A DNA stretch of 64,000 bases from DATAZK01 sp965199805 (lineage in GTDB: Bacteria > Actinomycetota > Actinomycetes > Frankiales > Frankiaceae): contig CBDATO010000001.1 in assembly GCA_965199805.1 (NCBI GenBank), positions 124,001 through 188,000 on the forward strand. The letters run 5' to 3'. Position numbers and translations under genes: made by a program. Numbering within the stretch: position 1 is the stretch's first letter; each line of letters starts with the position of its first letter. A model generated the notes under the pieces. That model saw only the letters and a program-made list of their open reading frames with translations, was not told where the DNA came from and did no database searches. This document shows positions 63,815 through 64,000 of this stretch, piece by piece.

Positions 63815-64000
63815 TTGGATCTTGAAGTCACCACCCAGCAGCTGAACGACTTCGTCGTGTTGGCGGTGGCCGGCGAGGTCGACATGGAAAGCGCACCGCT
63901 GCTGCGCGAGCAGACGCTCGCGCAGCTCACCGGCGGTCCGGACCGAGTCGTCATCGACATGTCGGACGTGACCTTCATGGACTCGTCCGGCCTGAGCGTC
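63815..64000 (+). CDS. Anti-sigma factor antagonist, STAS domain, N-terminal part
   Basis: 62 codons up to the window edge. LDLEVTTQQLNDFVVLAVAGEVDMESAPLLREQTLAQL and then VIDMSDVTFMDSSGLSV show a STAS domain with the canonical Asp-Ser-Ser-Gly phosphosite. The start is TTG 63815 with GAGAGG 10 nt upstream; GTG 63791 in the same frame is an alternative. It is the fourth STAS gene in the window and, unlike two of the others, keeps the normal switch residues. Confidence 0.85.
   Translation, partial: MDLEVTTQQLNDFVVLAVAGEVDMESAPLLREQTLAQLTGGPDRVVIDMSDVTFMDSSGLSV

Noticed and set aside
1..64000. Search by eye for tRNA, rRNA, insertion sequences, integrases, phage genes or CRISPR
   Set aside because: No convincing cloverleaf with CCA/T-loop motif, transposase motif, terminal repeats or array was found; base composition looks even across the window.

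Overview
The window is very GC-rich (roughly 70% or more), uses GTG starts freely, packs genes with 4-bp GTGA/ATGA overlaps, and encodes F420-type luciferase-like oxidoreductases, bacterial Ku, a mycobacterial-type CtpE P-type ATPase, DUF5685 and a thiolase-like type 1 protein. This points to a soil actinomycete chromosome. A relative of Actinoplanes/Micromonosporaceae is my best guess, but that is inference. I see no phage, insertion sequence, CRISPR array, tRNA or rRNA. Coding density is about 95%. The longest stretch without a gene is 258 bp (23263-23520); none exceeds 300 bp.

Layout. 1-174: 5' part of a sigma-70/ECF sigma factor. 220-3396: SDR, enoyl-CoA hydratase and thiolase-like protein, an acyl-CoA catabolism group. 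3377-4338: AraC-type regulator broken by a one-base frameshift. 4420-10194: DUF1772 membrane protein, Tat-exported alpha/beta hydrolase, F420-type LLM oxidoreductase, and a large pseudokinase-flippase membrane fusion. 10199-17474: double-domain CaiB/BaiF CoA transferase, YCII protein, CtpE, metallo-beta-lactamase-fold hydrolase, Gfo/Idh/MocA oxidoreductase. 17496-20027: HAD phosphatase, haem-oxygenase-like iron enzyme, SDR. 20188-22885: response regulator, histidine kinase and GerMN lipoprotein in one coupled operon. 22954-23889: two divergent STAS genes around a perfect palindrome. 23918-27407: MFS exporter divergent from a LysR regulator that is coupled to adenine deaminase. 27451-33712: beta-mannosidase, LPYTG surface protein, GT-C-like membrane glycosyltransferase. 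33684-38117: BtuF-like protein, PaaY, methyltransferase, YihY/BrkB, and DUF5685 with an extreme Cys-rich tail.

38133-41787: acetoacetate-decarboxylase-like protein coupled to an LLM oxidoreductase, a second LLM enzyme, and Ku. 41885-43297: branched-chain-amino-acid-type binding lipoprotein behind two CRP-like sites. 43510-49102: sucrase/ferredoxin-like protein, GH15 glucanase, flavin disulfide reductase, CPA2 antiporter. 49186-52230: SDR, two small membrane proteins and a PepSY-TM protein preceded by a DtxR/IdeR-like iron box. 52275-55165: amidohydrolase and D-aminoacylase-type deacylase. 55390-58141: STAS antagonist convergent with a bacteriophytochrome-SpoIIE phosphatase. 58202-60626: OsmC protein, lipoprotein, LLM oxidoreductase. 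60719-63653: HSL-type esterase and a DrrAB-like ABC exporter. 63815-64000: start of another STAS gene.

Two functional themes stand out. The first is partner-switching signalling: four STAS proteins plus a PP2C-type SpoIIE phosphatase whose sensor is a complete bacteriophytochrome (PAS-GAF-PHY with chromophore Cys, PASDIP and PRxSF), which suggests red/far-red control of a stress or sporulation sigma pathway. The second is scattered acyl-CoA/ring catabolism: hydratase, CoA transferase, thiolase-like, SDR, LLM, amidohydrolase and ADC-like genes. All functions are read from motifs and remembered families; no database search was run.
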